Origin: Oligoflexia bacterium
Lineage (GTDB): Bacteria > Bdellovibrionota > Bdellovibrionia > JABDDW01
Direction: 5' to 3'
Assembly: GCA_034439615.1 (NCBI GenBank)
Contig: JAWXAT010000002.1
Coordinates: 1-50,985, forward strand
Length of the DNA: 50,985 nt
Shown one piece after another: positions 25,550-35,169 of the stretch (positions are counted from its first letter, which is position 1; the number at the start of each line of letters is the position of its first letter). A program made the translations under genes and the position numbers. The notes below the pieces were generated by a model. The model saw only the letters and a list, made by a program, of their open reading frames with translations, searched no databases and was not told the DNA's origin.

Positions 25550-26731
25550 ATGGCCAAACTGCTTTTAGCCACGCTGTTGGTTTGCATTGGATGTGGTGTT
25601 ATAAATTATTCAGTAAATGGAATCGTAGGTTCAAGGCTTATTACCGCCGATGTCGTAAATCATCGAGTTCTTATCTGGAATAAAATCCCCAATTCAACTA
25701 ATCAAGCTGCTGATTTAGTACTTGGTCAACCCGATTTTACAGCTAATGTTATCAACAATACTCCCGATGCACCCGGGACAATAAGCGCATATAGCATACG
25801 ACACCCTCAAGGAATTTCAGACACAGGAGATAAACTTATTATCGCCGATCAACTTAATAATAGGATTACCATTTGGAATACATTTCCCACGCGAAATCAC
25901 CAGCCCGCTGACATTGTTTTAGGTCAACCAACGATGACCACTGGTAATGCCAATATTGGAGGCCGTTCTGCTCGCACACTGAGTAATGTCATACAACTTG
26001 CCTATGATGGAACTCATCTGATGGTTGCAGATCAGGTCAATCGACGACTTTTGATTTGGAATTCTTTGCCCACAGTTGATCAACAAGCCGCAGATCTTGT
26101 AAGATGCGCATTCGTCTCGAGCGTCGCAAGTACTGGCAAAAAAATGCTTATAACTGACAAAAATCAAAATCGAGTTATGATTTGGAATACATTTCCTACA
26201 GTATCCGGTCAAGCTGCAGATATTGTGTAGGGACAACCTGATTTTACAACGGCTGTTGTTAATAATACACCTGGCGCTGCAGGCACCGTGAGCGCACAAA
26301 GTCTCAGTGCTCCTGAAAGTCTTTCAATTATTGGAGAACGTCTTTTTGTATCAGATACAGGCAATAACAGAGTCTTGGTATGGAACACAATTCCCACACA
26401 AACTCAACAAGCCGCAGACTATGTTATAGGTCAGCTAAACATGACCACAGGAACAGCTAATGGCCCAGGCTTAAGCGGTTTAAGTTTTTCTTCTCCCATA
26501 GGAATTTATTACGGTGCAGGCAGACTTTTTATTAATGATTGCTTAAATCAACGCACACTGGGTTGGAGTTCATTGCCCACTCAAACGGGTGTGTCAGCTG
26601 ATTTAGTTTTAGGCCAGAGATCTCTTAGTACCAGCGCAACACAACCAGTTGATGCAACTTCTAACCCCTGTGCGACGGGAATTTCTGGTAATTTTCATTT
26701 GCCTGGGACTAAAAGGCCTGAGGGGTACTGA
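25550..26731 (+). pseudogene. NHL-type propeller gene with in-frame TAG
   Basis: One reading frame runs from 25550 to 26731 but is broken by TAG at 26228-26230. Both halves carry the same repeat, roughly RVLIWNxxPTxxxQxADxVLGQP, about six copies in total. The stop replaces the Leu of a VLGQPDF unit (GTG TAG GGA CAA CCT), a one-base change from TTG. An earlier unit reads ADLVRCAFVSS instead of ADLVLGQ..., suggesting an internal deletion of about 20 codons, and the last unit stops short at 26731, 32 bp before the metH stop. The N-terminus is hydrophobic with a poor lipobox (CIGC). Decay is the simplest reading; TAG readthrough is possible but TAG ends other genes here. Confidence 0.75.
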
Positions 26732-26763
26732 TTGACCACTGAATCAACGATGCTGGAGAATAA

Positions 26764-29700
26764 TCAACCTGGTTTTTGATCTGTTTGACTTGCTTCACCG
26801 ACGCCATAATATGTCGCAGCGGAATGATGAAACACAATAGCTGAAACACTAGCCTCTGGATCCATCATGAACCCTTCGGTCAAATTCACACCAATATCTT
26901 CTGGACGAATCAGTTTAAATAAATGTGTTTGATCATCTAAAACGGGGCAAGCCGGGTATCCAAAAGAATAGCGCTTTCCTCGATATTTCGCCTGAAAACG
27001 CTCCATCATGGTCATGTTAAACGCATCATCAAAACCCCACATATTTCGAATTTGAGAATGCAAAAATTCTGCATAGGCCTCGGCAGTTTCAAGTGCCAGT
27101 GCTTGAAGCGCATGACTCTTTAAATACTCGCCTTTTTGTTTAAGCTCTTCTGCCCACTCACGCACTCCCTCACCAGCTGTCACTACAAACATACAAATGT
27201 TATCAGGCTTTGGTGAGCCAAGAGGATTTACATAATCTGAAAGACAAAGTCCGTTGATTTTTGCTTGCCTTGGAAAATCAAATGTCACCAGTGGCTTGGG
27301 CGATTGTTTTGGTTCAGCCGGGGCCGTACGCAATCGAGCCGCTTCTTCATAAGAATAAATATGGAGATTATTGCCTTCACTTGCCGCTTCAAAAAACTGA
27401 AAAACAGCCTTGGGCTTAAACACACCTGAGCGACATCCTTCTTTGATGCTCTCGATAACTTCCATAAGTTGCAGAACTTTTTTACCTTCAGCATCAGCAC
27501 TCAATGCTGCTTTATCATCTTGTTCAATAAGTTTACATAAAGAGCCTTTAACACCTAAATGCCGACCATAGAGCATTCGCGGATTCACAAAACTCCAAAT
27601 GCGATTTAGTGGTGCATCTCGCAAAACATGACGATTAAAATCTGGAGGTTGTGGAATATCATCGACAGTATTTATAGCGCCCGAACGCACACGAGGCATT
27701 TCTTGTCGTTCAACTTTTTTAACTTCACCAGAAATTTTAAGGCGTCTGTTTTTTATATCAGCTTTAAGTTTTTCAAAACGCTCAGGCTCAACAATTTGCT
27801 TTGCATACTCTAAACCCGACATTGCGTCTTTTGAGTAAATGACAGTGCCAAGATCATAAGCTGGTGCAATTTTATTATTTGTAAAGTTCTCAGTCAATGC
27901 CGCACCTCCAACAAGAATTGGAGTATTTATTTTTGCCTGAGTAAAATCATTGGCGGTTAAAACCATTTGCTGCGCCGATTTTACGAGCAGCCCCGAAAGC
28001 CCAATGATGTCGGGTTTATGTTCTCTAACAGCAGCAATAAGTTGTTCTGGTGGAATTTTAATTCCGAGATTTATGACCTTAAAACCATTATTAGAAAAAA
28101 TAATATCAACTAGGTTTTTACCAATGTCATGCACATCACCTTTTACAGTGGCTAGCACAACTTTGCCTCGCACAGCTGTGTCAAGTTTGTCCATGAATTG
28201 TTCAAGATGATTCACAGCCGCTTTCATCGCCTCTGCACTTTGAAGAACCTCAGCCACGATGAGTTCATTGTTGTTAAACAATCTGCCAACTTCATCCATG
28301 CCCTTCATCAACGGGCCATTAATGATTGCAAGGGGCTTCATGTTTTTTAAGCAAAGGTCAAGGTCACGAACAAGCCCCTCTTTTGTACCTTCAATAATAT
28401 ATTTTGCTAATCGCTCCTCCACAGTAAGTTTAGAGTTATCAGTATCTACATTGCTTTTTGGTTTTGCGTCTCTAAAGTGTAGTGCGAATTTTGCAATTTG
28501 ATCATCATCACATTTATAAATGAGATTATTTGCCAATTCTTTTTCTTCATCAGGAATACTCGCATAACGTTCAAGCTTTTCAGAATTAACGATCGCTAAA
28601 TCAAGACCTGACTGCACACAGTGATACAAAAATACAGAGTTAAGAACTTCTCTACCAGCTGGTGGTAAACCAAATGAAACGTTTGAAACCCCCAGTACAG
28701 TTTTTGTCCCGGGAAATTCTTTTTTCACAAGCTTTATAGCTTCAATTGTTTCAATGGCTGAACCAACGTATTGTTTGTCACCCGTTGCACAGGGAAACAC
28801 AAGCACATCCCAGTAAATATCTTCTGGCTTAACACCATACTTATTCACCAACAGATCGTATGATTTTTTCGCAATTTCAAGTTTTCGCTCTCGTGTGACA
28901 CCCATACCTTGTTGAGGGTCATCATCAATTGTGCCCACAACAAGGGCTGCACCAAATTTTTTGGCCATCGGAACAACCAACTCAAAGCGCTCTTCGCCAT
29001 CTTCTAAATTAATTGAGTTAATAATCGCTTTACCCTGAGAATATGTCAGTGCTCGAGCAATAACCTTTTCATCAGTGCTGTCGATCATGAGGGGCACACG
29101 CACCATTTTTGTAACTAGTAATAAAAACTTTTCTATATCCGTAATTTCATCACGGTCAGGATTTGCAAAACATATATCTATGATCTGTGCTCCCTGACGA
29201 ACTTGTGCACGTGCAATTTCCGCAGCTTCTTCAAATTTATTTTCTTCAATTAATCGTTTAAATTTTCGACTTCCGATCATATTGGTACGTTCGCCAACGA
29301 TGATGGGCCTTTGATCTTCTGTGATGTCGAGATAGTCAATTCCAGATAAACTAGAAACACGGTTTTGAGGAGGTACACGAGGTTTAAGTTTTTTAGCAAT
29401 TTCACTTAAAACAGTAATATGCCCGGTGTGAGTTCCACAACATCCACCCAAAAGATTTATCCATCCAGATTCACCAAATCGCTGCAAGATACGACCAATC
29501 ATCTCGGGCGTTTCAATATATTTTCCGTCTTCATCGGGTAAACCAGCGTTTGGCACACAGGCAACACGTGAATGCGTCAGAGCTGAGAGAGATCGAATAT
29601 GATCTGTCATAAATTCTGGGCCCGTCGCACAATTCAAACCAATATATAAAAGATCTAAATGCGCCAGTGATGCTTGAAGCGCTTCAATTGATTGCCCCGC

Positions 29701-30327
29701 AAGCATGGTACCCATTGGTTCAATGGTTACTGAAACAGCGATTGGCAATCTCTCACTCTCAGGCACTTCATTCATAAGCTTATCGATTGCAATGAGTGCT
29801 GCCTTTACGTTGCGCGTATCTTGACATGTCTCGAGTAAGAAATAATCAACGCCACCTTCATAGAGAGATTTTGCTTGAGCGTAGAAATTATCTGAAAGAT
29901 CTTCGAAGGAAATTCCACCCGTAACGGATATGGCTTTAGTCGTGGGGCCAATTGATCCAGCAACAAATCGTGGTTTTTCTGGTGTTGAGAATTTATCACA
30001 AGCTTTTCTGGCCAATGTTGCAGCTGTAAAATTAATCAAGTGGGCCTGAGGTGTAAGATTATATTCCCCCAAAACAAAAGGTGTGCCGCCAAAAGTATTG
30101 GTTTCGATAATGTCAGCACCTGCTTTTAAATAATTTTCATGAATAGATTGAATTACATCAGGGCGCGTGATGACGAGATTCTCATTGCAGCCCTCTAATT
30201 CTGGACCACCAAAATCTGCGTCAGTTAGGTTTTTATCTTGTATAGCTGTACCCATAGCGCCATCGAGTACTAAAATCCGATGCGCCAGAGCATCTTTGAG
30301 CTCTTTAACTCTTTGATTACGTGTCAT
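26764..30327 (-). CDS. metH: Cobalamin-dependent methionine synthase
   Basis: The 1187-residue enzyme methylates homocysteine from methyltetrahydrofolate through methylcobalamin. All four modules are present in order: homocysteine domain (1-320; DGAMGT, zinc ligands Cys233 and Cys296/Cys297 in GGCCGT), pterin domain (about 340-600; GERTNMIGSRKF, MIDSTD), cobalamin cap and binding domain (about 640-880; DVHDIG with His733 as the cobalt ligand), and the AdoMet-dependent reactivation domain (about 900-1187; RYSFGYPACPVLDDQ). Keeping the reactivation domain within one chain is the E. coli-like form. No riboswitch fits in the 50 bp separating it from the divergent regulator gene. Confidence 0.97.
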   Translation of the reverse strand: MTRNQRVKELKDALAHRILVLDGAMGTAIQDKNLTDADFGGPELEGCNENLVITRPDVIQSIHENYLKAGADIIETNTFGGTPFVLGEYNLTPQAHLINFTAATLARKACDKFSTPEKPRFVAGSIGPTTKAISVTGGISFEDLSDNFYAQAKSLYEGGVDYFLLETCQDTRNVKAALIAIDKLMNEVPESERLPIAVSVTIEPMGTMLAGQSIEALQASLAHLDLLYIGLNCATGPEFMTDHIRSLSALTHSRVACVPNAGLPDEDGKYIETPEMIGRILQRFGESGWINLLGGCCGTHTGHITVLSEIAKKLKPRVPPQNRVSSLSGIDYLDITEDQRPIIVGERTNMIGSRKFKRLIEENKFEEAAEIARAQVRQGAQIIDICFANPDRDEITDIEKFLLLVTKMVRVPLMIDSTDEKVIARALTYSQGKAIINSINLEDGEERFELVVPMAKKFGAALVVGTIDDDPQQGMGVTRERKLEIAKKSYDLLVNKYGVKPEDIYWDVLVFPCATGDKQYVGSAIETIEAIKLVKKEFPGTKTVLGVSNVSFGLPPAGREVLNSVFLYHCVQSGLDLAIVNSEKLERYASIPDEEKELANNLIYKCDDDQIAKFALHFRDAKPKSNVDTDNSKLTVEERLAKYIIEGTKEGLVRDLDLCLKNMKPLAIINGPLMKGMDEVGRLFNNNELIVAEVLQSAEAMKAAVNHLEQFMDKLDTAVRGKVVLATVKGDVHDIGKNLVDIIFSNNGFKVINLGIKIPPEQLIAAVREHKPDIIGLSGLLVKSAQQMVLTANDFTQAKINTPILVGGAALTENFTNNKIAPAYDLGTVIYSKDAMSGLEYAKQIVEPERFEKLKADIKNRRLKISGEVKKVERQEMPRVRSGAINTVDDIPQPPDFNRHVLRDAPLNRIWSFVNPRMLYGRHLGVKGSLCKLIEQDDKAALSADAEGKKVLQLMEVIESIKEGCRSGVFKPKAVFQFFEAASEGNNLHIYSYEEAARLRTAPAEPKQSPKPLVTFDFPRQAKINGLCLSDYVNPLGSPKPDNICMFVVTAGEGVREWAEELKQKGEYLKSHALQALALETAEAYAEFLHSQIRNMWGFDDAFNMTMMERFQAKYRGKRYSFGYPACPVLDDQTHLFKLIRPEDIGVNLTEGFMMDPEASVSAIVFHHSAATYYGVGEASQTDQKPG

Positions 30328-30377
30328 AAACCCTTATACTGATAGCTGAATTCGCTATTATTGCCCACTAAAAAAGG

Positions 30378-31313
30378 ATGCGCGCCATCGAAAAGAAAAC
30401 ACGAATTTTAGTGGTTGATGACGAAACAAGTAATGTGGAACTCATGACTGAGGCTCTCGAACGAGAGGGTTATCATGTTGCCTCGGCTAATACAGGCGAA
30501 GATGGGTTACACAAACTCAAGGCTTGGTCACCCCAACTTGTTCTACTAGACATCAATATGCCTGGCATGAGTGGCCTTAAAACTTTAGAGCAAATCCGAA
30601 AAATGCCTGACCACGATTACATTGCGGTCATTTTCGTTTCTGCAAATCTCACAACTGAAGACATTGTGGTTGGCCTGGATCAAGGTGCAGATGATTACCT
30701 TGTTAAACCGTTTCGCATTGCCGAATTACTTGCGCGGGTAAGATCAAAAATCAGAATTAAAAATCTTCATGACCAGCTACATCGAGCAATGAAGCGTTTA
30801 GAGGGAATGGTCGACACTGACGACCTAACAGGGCTTTTTAATATGCGCTCGCTCTATCAAAAATTAGATGTGGAGCTTTTACGAGCGAAGCGTTATCGCA
30901 AGCAAATTTCTTGCATCATGATGGATGTGGATAACTTCAAAAACGTAAACGATGATAATGATCATCTCTTTGGAAGTTGGGTTTTAACGGAAATTGCAAA
31001 AATTATTCGCTCTAACACAAGAGCTATTGATATTGCTGCGCGCTATGGGGGCGATGAGTATTTACTCATATTACCCGAGACAGATCTTCCAGGTGCAGAG
31101 CGCCTTGCAGAAAGAATTCGAAAGACCATCGAAGCCACCGTCTTTTCACAAGAAAAACAACGAGCCGAGCTTACAGCTAGTTTTGGTATAGCAAGTTTTG
31201 ATTGTACAAAAAAAGAAATTCCATCTAAAGAGTTTGTACGTGCTGCCGACCAATTGCTTTTTGAAGCAAAAAAAGCAGGCCGAAATTGCCTCAAAACCAA
31301 AACATTGACATGA
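30378..31313 (+). CDS. Receiver-GGDEF diguanylate cyclase
   Basis: The 311-residue protein has a receiver domain (about 8-120: DDE at 14-16, Asp58 in LLDINMPG, Lys110 in LVKPF), a short helix and a GGDEF domain (about 145-310). The active-site motif is GGDEY at 224-228, an accepted variant, with DxDNFKxVND upstream. An inhibitory I-site RAID at 215-218 lies 5 residues before it, so product feedback by c-di-GMP is likely. This is a PleD/WspR-like layout with a single receiver. AAAAAGG abuts the ATG directly. The methyltransferase gene overlaps its stop codon. Confidence 0.93.
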   Translation: MRAIEKKTRILVVDDETSNVELMTEALEREGYHVASANTGEDGLHKLKAWSPQLVLLDINMPGMSGLKTLEQIRKMPDHDYIAVIFVSANLTTEDIVVGLDQGADDYLVKPFRIAELLARVRSKIRIKNLHDQLHRAMKRLEGMVDTDDLTGLFNMRSLYQKLDVELLRAKRYRKQISCIMMDVDNFKNVNDDNDHLFGSWVLTEIAKIIRSNTRAIDIAARYGGDEYLLILPETDLPGAERLAERIRKTIEATVFSQEKQRAELTASFGIASFDCTKKEIPSKEFVRAADQLLFEAKKAGRNCLKTKTLT

Positions 31314-31945
31314 GCATGGCTGAAAACAAAAGTGGTTATCAAAAAATATATGATCGTCTTGCCGACCGTTATGACCTTGTCTATGGTCGCATATTAAGCC
31401 GAGGACACAAATTAGCTATCAAAGCCATGGCTCTCAATGGTCCACATAAAATTTTAGAAGTAGGAATAGGAACCGGCCTCACACTCTCCCACTACCCCAA
31501 ACATGCTGATATCACAGGCATAGATATCTCAGATGCGATGCTTGAAATTGCGCGCGAAAAAATCAAAGATCTCAAACTAACAAATGCAAAAGTCAAAACC
31601 ATGAGTGCTGAAAAATTGGAATACGATGACAATTCATTTGATCGCGTATTTGCACCATCAGTAATCAGTGCTGTTGCTCAACCCGGAAAAGTCATTGAAG
31701 AAATGATTCGTGTTTGTAAACACGGTGGTCATATATGCATTGTATCTCATTTTGCAGGGAAAAAAGTACACGACAAGCTGGTTGATCTTCTCAGCGATTC
31801 TCTCACACAGAAATTTTTGGGCTTTAGAATGACAACACCACTTGAACTCGTAGAGAAAAACACACGAGTTGAAGTGGTGATGAAAGATAGTATTTTTCCT
31901 GTATGGAAGAATTTCAGCCGCCTTTATATTCTCAAAAAATTCTAA
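31310..31945 (+). CDS. SAM-dependent methyltransferase, PmtA-like
   Basis: I start this gene at the ATG at 31310, which overlaps the upstream stop codon as ATGA (211 residues). Motif I is ILEVGIGTGLTLSHYP, motif II the acidic end of ITGIDIS, and later blocks are FDRVFAPSVISAV and VCKHGGHICIVSHF. The start YDRLADRYDLVYG and the overall layout resemble bacterial phosphatidylethanolamine N-methyltransferases (PmtA) and ubiquinone-type methyltransferases. The substrate is an inference. Coupling to a diguanylate cyclase gene is notable but may only reflect compact packing. Confidence 0.82.
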   Translation: MSMAENKSGYQKIYDRLADRYDLVYGRILSRGHKLAIKAMALNGPHKILEVGIGTGLTLSHYPKHADITGIDISDAMLEIAREKIKDLKLTNAKVKTMSAEKLEYDDNSFDRVFAPSVISAVAQPGKVIEEMIRVCKHGGHICIVSHFAGKKVHDKLVDLLSDSLTQKFLGFRMTTPLELVEKNTRVEVVMKDSIFPVWKNFSRLYILKKF

Positions 31946-31958
31946 AAGCGACTAAATT

Positions 31959-34049
31959 TTACTCGCGTATACCCAATCTTTTAAAGAATGCTTTATTATT
32001 TGGCTTTCGACCCAAGAATGACACCAATAATTTATCAGCCGTCTTTACGTCACCTTGCTCAAGAATGTTCTTACGATAGCTCGCTCCAACTTTAGAATTA
32101 AGTAAGCCTGCATCCTCAAACTTAGTGAACATGTCATCGGCATATACCTCCGACCACAAATATCCGTAATAGCCAGCATCATAGCCACCCATCATATGAC
32201 CAAACGTCGCAGGAAAATGCGTCTCAGGATTCGGCTCAATGGTTGTAAGTTCTTTATACAATTTTTTATAAACTTCTGTTGGATCAGTAATTTTTGATGA
32301 AGAGTGTATCGTATAATCAAAAAACCCAAACAAAAGTTGTCGGGTGTAAAAAACACCCTGGTTAAAATCTCGAGCCTTAATTAATTTTGTAATGAGATCT
32401 TTGGGCAATTTTTTTGTAGTATCTTTGTAATGCCCCGAGAGTGTTTGCAAAATCGCGGGATCCCACACCCAATTCTCTAACATCTGTGAAGGAGCTTCCA
32501 CGAAATCACGAGCTACACTACTACCAGAAAGTGTGGCAAAGGGTGCCTTGGTTAAAGTTTGATGCATAATGTGCCCAAACTCATGAAAGAGAGTTTCAAC
32601 TTCATCATGGTCAAGTAATGAAGGCTTGCCATCAGCTGGAGGCGTAAAATTTGCTACGATAGATGAAACCGGTGTTCGATATTCACCATTAATCATGCGG
32701 CCTGATCTTAACGTAAATGCAGCTGCGTGACCGTATTTTCCGTCGCGAGGTACAAAGTCAGCAAAGAAATGTGCAATGAATTTTGAGTCTGCAGTATTTC
32801 GCACTTCGTAAAGTTTTACGTGAGGCGCCCAAACTTTTGCATCTTTTACTTCTACATATTTAACGCCAAGAATTTTAGAATACACATCAAACATTTTCTC
32901 AACAACGTAGTCTGACGGAAAATATTCTCTAATTACTTCGCTATCAATAGAGTAATCACGCTTCATTAATTGATATGCATAGTAGCCACTATCCCACGGG
33001 TTAAACTCTTTTGAAGCGGGCTCCATTTCTTTTTTGAATTTCATAAGCTTTGCTAGATCTTTTTTATTTCTTTCAGCAAGTTTTCCACGAAGTGAAGACA
33101 AAAACTCTTCAACTGTTTTTGAGGATTTAGCCATGCGATCTTCTGTGCGATAATCCACCCAAGTTTTATAACCCAAAAGTTCGGCAACTTGCGCCCTTAG
33201 ACCCATCGCCTCTTGAAGTAGTTTTGTGTTTTTATCGGCTGCACGATTTTCATAGAGCACTTGCATACGCCGACGTGTTTCTGAAAGCTTAGCGTTTTCC
33301 ATTACAGCACTATAATCAGTGGATTTTGCAGACACTTTAAATTTGGCACCAGATTTTTTAAATCTTCCTAAAACAGTATCCGGAACCCCTTCAAGATCTG
33401 CCGCTGTAAATTCAATAAAATCTGTATTTTCATTGAGATTTGAAGCAAATTGAGTCTCAAGTTTTGTAAGTTTTTGTTTTAGCTCTTTTACTTGATTTAA
33501 TTTTTCATCTGAAAGTGACAATCCATTATGCTTAAATTCTTTTATTATCTGTTCAGCCAATCTTTTTTGTTCTGGCGTTTGTTTTGTTTTCACAGATTTT
33601 TTTGAATTATCAGCTTCAACTAATGCATCGTAGAGATCTCGTCGCGTGAAGAGGCCAACGATGTACTGACCAAGTTCAGAATCACATTTTTCAGCTTCAG
33701 CTCTAATATTTTTATCTTGATGTACGGAGTACATAAAAGTTACCGGGCTTACCATCTCACTGAGATCAGCTAAGATAGTCTCAAATGTTTCTATTGTATT
33801 TGAAAAATTCTTCTCAGCACTTGGAACTTTTAACATCGCGGCTAAACGCTCATCGGTGAGTTTCATTTGGTCTTTGCAAATCTTTGTAATTTCATCGGAT
33901 GCATATTCATAGCGAATCACAGTGGGCTCCGTTGTTTTTGTGGTTACGGCTGGTGGCGACACCTTCGGTTGTTCTTGAGACTTTTGCCCCTTATTACAGC
34001 CCGTGGCCAGTACTACTAATCCAGTAATTAATATTAAATTTCGCTTCAT
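31959..34049 (-). CDS. M3-family oligopeptidase, lipoprotein
   Basis: I place the start at the ATG at 34049 (696 residues): GGGAG lies 9 nt upstream and the protein then begins with a clean lipoprotein signal MKRNLIL...LATGC (Cys18). A longer frame to 34109 would bury this signal. The zinc site is HEFGH at 489-493, with a third ligand expected in DFVEAPSQMLENW about 25 residues on, as in thimet oligopeptidase and Dcp. The family cuts short peptides; the lipobox implies it works in the periplasm or on the outer membrane rather than in the cytoplasm. It is divergent from the agmatinase-like gene. Confidence 0.92.
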   Translation of the reverse strand: MKRNLILITGLVVLATGCNKGQKSQEQPKVSPPAVTTKTTEPTVIRYEYASDEITKICKDQMKLTDERLAAMLKVPSAEKNFSNTIETFETILADLSEMVSPVTFMYSVHQDKNIRAEAEKCDSELGQYIVGLFTRRDLYDALVEADNSKKSVKTKQTPEQKRLAEQIIKEFKHNGLSLSDEKLNQVKELKQKLTKLETQFASNLNENTDFIEFTAADLEGVPDTVLGRFKKSGAKFKVSAKSTDYSAVMENAKLSETRRRMQVLYENRAADKNTKLLQEAMGLRAQVAELLGYKTWVDYRTEDRMAKSSKTVEEFLSSLRGKLAERNKKDLAKLMKFKKEMEPASKEFNPWDSGYYAYQLMKRDYSIDSEVIREYFPSDYVVEKMFDVYSKILGVKYVEVKDAKVWAPHVKLYEVRNTADSKFIAHFFADFVPRDGKYGHAAAFTLRSGRMINGEYRTPVSSIVANFTPPADGKPSLLDHDEVETLFHEFGHIMHQTLTKAPFATLSGSSVARDFVEAPSQMLENWVWDPAILQTLSGHYKDTTKKLPKDLITKLIKARDFNQGVFYTRQLLFGFFDYTIHSSSKITDPTEVYKKLYKELTTIEPNPETHFPATFGHMMGGYDAGYYGYLWSEVYADDMFTKFEDAGLLNSKVGASYRKNILEQGDVKTADKLLVSFLGRKPNNKAFFKRLGIRE

Positions 34050-34137
34050 TGAAGTGTCTCCCGGTTTCTTTTGCTTAATAACTGTGACAGTAAGATTGGT
34101 GATTGACAAGTGAGGAGTCAGATTTTAGCTTTGCGTC

Positions 34138-35169
34138 ATGAAAAAGAAATTCGACCCAAATTCTGCTGCTACAAAAGATTCAGGTATCTTTGGCCTTCCC
34201 TTTTCTATTAATGACGCCAAATTAGTCTTATTGCCCGTACCCTGGGAGGCCACGACCTCTTATGGGGGTGGTACCTCAAAAGGGCCCGAGGCTATTTTTC
34301 ATGCAAGCAAACAAGTCGATCTTTATGATGGCGAAATGGGAAACTTCTATGAAGCCGGCATTGCCATGCTCCCCATTTCAAAACAGATTTTAAAATGGAA
34401 TCAAGAGGCAAAGGCTGCCGCAAAACCTATTATAAAAGCCGGTGGTGATATCGGTAATAATACAAAACTTAAAAGCGCACTTCAAAAAGTGAATGCGTTA
34501 AGCGTTAAGGTTAATGATTACGTCTATGAAGAGACAAAAAAATATTTAGATAAAGGTAAAATCGTAGGGCTCATCGGCGGGGATCACGCAAGCCCACTGG
34601 GTGCTATCAAAGCTTACTTAGAAAAATATCCTGATATGGGTGTTTTACACTTTGATGCTCATATCGACATGCGCGTTGCCTATGAAGGATTTAAATATTC
34701 ACATGCTAGCATTATGTACAACCTGCTTGAAGAAACCGAAGTTAAAAAATTAATACAAGTTGGTATTCGTGATTTCTGCGAAGAAGAAATTAATGTCATT
34801 CGAAAACATGGTGATCGGGTTCAAACATTTTTTGATCAAGATATTGCAGAACTTAAGCTTGAAGGCGAAACGTGGTCAGAAATCTGCGATGATATCATAG
34901 CCAACTTGCCTGATGAAGTTTACATCTCGTTTGATATTGATGGATTTGATCCAGTTTTATGCCCCAACACCGGAACACCCGTCCCCGGTGGATTAAGTTT
35001 TCAAGAAGCGCTCTTCATTTTTAAAAAAATTCTAACGGCAGGCAAAAAAATCGTCGGCTTTGATCTCAATGAAGTTGCACCCGGCCCCAAAGGCGATGAG
35101 TGGAATGCTAACGTAGGGGCACGTTTACTCTACAAACTTTGTGGTAGAACACTCACGTCTTCAAGTTAA
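34138..35169 (+). CDS. speB: Agmatinase/arginase-family ureohydrolase
   Basis: The 343-residue enzyme carries every manganese ligand of the ureohydrolase family: His150 in GGDHASP, Asp173/His175/Asp177 in HFDAHIDMR, and Asp266/Asp268 in SFDIDGFDP. The TGTPVPGG loop after it is also typical. The family hydrolyses agmatine, arginine or formimidoylglutamate; sequence alone does not settle which. The nearby speA makes agmatine from arginine, so agmatine to putrescine is the likely reaction. It has an extra stretch of about 50 residues at 85-135. It converges with the chrA-like gene, overlapping it by 4 bp. Confidence 0.85.
   Translation: MKKKFDPNSAATKDSGIFGLPFSINDAKLVLLPVPWEATTSYGGGTSKGPEAIFHASKQVDLYDGEMGNFYEAGIAMLPISKQILKWNQEAKAAAKPIIKAGGDIGNNTKLKSALQKVNALSVKVNDYVYEETKKYLDKGKIVGLIGGDHASPLGAIKAYLEKYPDMGVLHFDAHIDMRVAYEGFKYSHASIMYNLLEETEVKKLIQVGIRDFCEEEINVIRKHGDRVQTFFDQDIAELKLEGETWSEICDDIIANLPDEVYISFDIDGFDPVLCPNTGTPVPGGLSFQEALFIFKKILTAGKKIVGFDLNEVAPGPKGDEWNANVGARLLYKLCGRTLTSSS

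Noticed and set aside
30328-30377. Cobalamin or SAM riboswitch before metH
   Set aside because: Only 50 bp separate metH from the divergent gene, too short for either aptamer.
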